In this document: positions 62,546-64,000 of the stretch, piece by piece | Numbering within the stretch: the stretch's first letter is position 1 | Layout of the letters: each line of letters starts with the position of its first letter | The notes under the pieces: model-generated | The model's input: only the letters and a program-made list of their open reading frames with translations | The model's database searches: none | Told to the model about the DNA's origin: nothing | Origin: Dimorphilus gyrociliatus | Lineage: Eukaryota > Annelida > Polychaeta > Dinophilidae | Assembly: GCA_904063045.1 (NCBI GenBank) | Contig: CAJFCJ010000011.1 | Span: forward strand, 124,001 to 188,000 | Length of the DNA: 64,000 nt | Direction of reading: 5' to 3' | Made by a program: the position numbers and the translations under genes

Positions 62546-64000
62546 TTACAATTTTCTCTGCCTTAATTGGCTATTGTCGTTCGAATTCGTTAATCTACGC
62601 TCATCTTCATTTTCACTAACACCCTCTGGACTATTCTTCTTCTTAGACCTTTCATATAAAAATATTATGGAGCATAACAAAAACACTTCGGCGCATATTC
62701 CTAGGAAGGGCCACAGAGCTGCCAATCTATCTTTAACTCTTACTGTTATGGTTGCGTTGTGAAGGCCGTGAGTGTTTGACGCTACGCATAGATACCCTCC
62801 TTTGTCATCAAAATCTACGTTCTTTATAGTAAGGGTTGCGTTTTCTGAAACATTATAGGATGATAGCATGATCCTATCGTCCGATTTGTCAATTTTAATG
62901 CCCTTAGGGGTAACCCAGTAAATTTCACTAGGGGGAGGATAGCCGTAAATTTCGCACTGCAGAGTTAAAACATCACCTTGTACAAGATTTATAGACCGGT
63001 CATTTTCGAATTGAACATACGGATGCGCTGAAAAGGCCAAAGATATTAATGAATTGAATTCGTAGTGTTTGAAAAACAACGGAGGAAGATAATAAAAAAA
63101 ATGCTTACATTCGATTTTGATCGTATCTTGGAAAATGCCTGAATCAATCTTGATTAGGCAACTAAAATTTCCGGAATCTCTTCGAATGTTTGGTTTTTTT
63201 ATTGTTAAAGATGAGATATTATTGTAAATCTTGATATCATAGAAATGCTTCCTATCATATTCGTCTATTTCTTCTCCATTTCTACGCCATTCTAAATCGC
63301 TGGCCTTAGCCGCCGAAACATCTCCAATAGAGCAATTAAAAACGAGGCTTTTTTCTTTCTCCATCAATGGAATTTGATAGTTACTTTGTATATCCACTGT
63401 TTCGGAAAAAATCAATGAGAATTTCATTTAAAAGAAAAGCTCATGAAAAGAGGTTTTATTCTTTTTAAAAAAAAAAAGAAGGGGGGGGGGAATTCGATTC
63501 TGTAGAATAGTAATGATAGGACAACATCGAGAAAGACATTTGAGGAATTTCCTTTTTTTTCATCCTTCTTTTCTCAATAGATCGTTTTTCCTATGCCATT
63601 TTAGTTCTTTTCTTCCTTTCTACTCCTTATATTTTATTCCTTCCGCCCTTCGTCGCAATCGTCGCAACCGGATGTAGATTTTCCCCTCCCACGTTGAAAA
63701 ATAACGGAAAAAAAGCACAACGGAAAGATATGATAACACAAGAGGAATATGATGGAATATCCAGCTGATAAGGGAAATAGCGATAAACGACAAAAAAAAG
63801 ACTTACTTGTATAAACATAGATGAGTTTCGAAATTCTAATATTCTTGAACTCCTTTGACTGGCATTCGAGGTAGTATGTTCTGTCAACGTTCACATGCGT
63901 CAGTTCTCCTATCACACTATTACTGATTTTCTTTTGAGTAACTTCAAAACCAGTTTTTGGAGTGACATGAACAACTTCATCGTCTACAAGCCATTCAAGG
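62546..64000 (-). CDS. Basigin/neuroplastin-like Ig membrane protein, 5' end missing
   Basis: Three exons are visible: 63807-64000 (continues beyond the window), 63109-63396 and 62546-63027. They encode three Ig-type modules. The first is partial ([20 protein letters not shown]). The second has [17 protein letters not shown] and DSGNFSCLI. The third has [18 protein letters not shown] and [12 protein letters not shown]. The span follows, [20 protein letters not shown], with the glutamate inside the membrane that marks basigin and neuroplastin, then YERSKKK and a short tail ending QLRQRKL. These proteins escort monocarboxylate transporters and calcium pumps to the membrane. Three Ig modules correspond to the long isoforms. 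The first exon and signal peptide lie outside. Confidence 0.92.

Noticed and set aside
1-64000. Search for transposons, CRISPR arrays, integrated viral genes or bacterial operons
   Set aside because: I saw no transposase or reverse-transcriptase motifs, no regularly spaced repeats, and no intronless foreign gene cluster. All confident genes are animal-type and spliced.

Overview
This window is nuclear DNA from a compact, AT-rich animal genome. I read about 20 protein genes, almost all with introns. Splice sites are GT-AG, many introns are only 50-110 bp, and intergenic gaps are often 0.3-2 kb. There is one tRNA gene, and (TA)n and (GA)n microsatellites are common. No bacterial operon, phage, CRISPR array or recognisable transposon is visible. 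Vertebrate-like ciliary, ER and Golgi genes packed this tightly suggest a small-genome bilaterian, probably a lophotrochozoan such as a miniature annelid. That placement is inference.

Layout. 0.2-1.6 kb (+): PARP14-type ADP-ribosyltransferase. 3.0-3.7 kb (+): two small Trp/Tyr/Pro-rich proteins, or one spliced gene. 3.8-3.9 kb (-): tRNA-Phe(GAA). 7.7-10.9 kb (-): SNX5/6-type sorting nexin, head-to-head with ACBD3 (+, 11.2-18.4 kb). 20.2-23.4 kb (-): KLHL18. 24.6-30.3 kb (-): CLC-3/4/5 chloride/proton exchanger with two alternative N-termini. 30.9-32.6 kb (+): unrecognised single-pass membrane protein. 33.4-35.3 kb (-): protein with a SOCS-box-like C-terminus. 36.4-37.1 kb (+): unrecognised protein ending in a CaaX motif. 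37.9-40.6 kb (-): ERO1. 42.3-43.1 kb (+) and 43.3-44.2 kb (-): a convergent pair of KCNE-like single-pass proteins. 45.8-46.5 kb (+): acylphosphatase. 46.8-49.3 kb (-): adenylate kinase 7. 49.7-53.0 kb (-): 1093-residue coiled-coil protein. 53.6-55.5 kb (+): WDR18. 58.1-61.3 kb (+): DDX46/Prp5. 62.5 kb to the window end (-): basigin/neuroplastin-like protein, whose 5' part lies outside.

The genes do not form one pathway. They are a housekeeping mix: endosome sorting (SNX6, CLC), Golgi scaffold (ACBD3), ER disulfide formation (ERO1), splicing (DDX46), ribosome biogenesis (WDR18), cilium (AK7, perhaps the coiled-coil protein) and membrane accessory subunits (KCNE-like, basigin). Most gene models were assembled by hand from splice sites and reading phase, and their exon lengths sum to whole codons.

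The most interesting observations are: a second, phase-compatible copy of a linker exon in ACBD3 that could give mutually exclusive splicing; the paired KCNE-like genes; two phase-matched first-exon sets in the CLC gene; and a recurrent TAGGCCTA palindrome.
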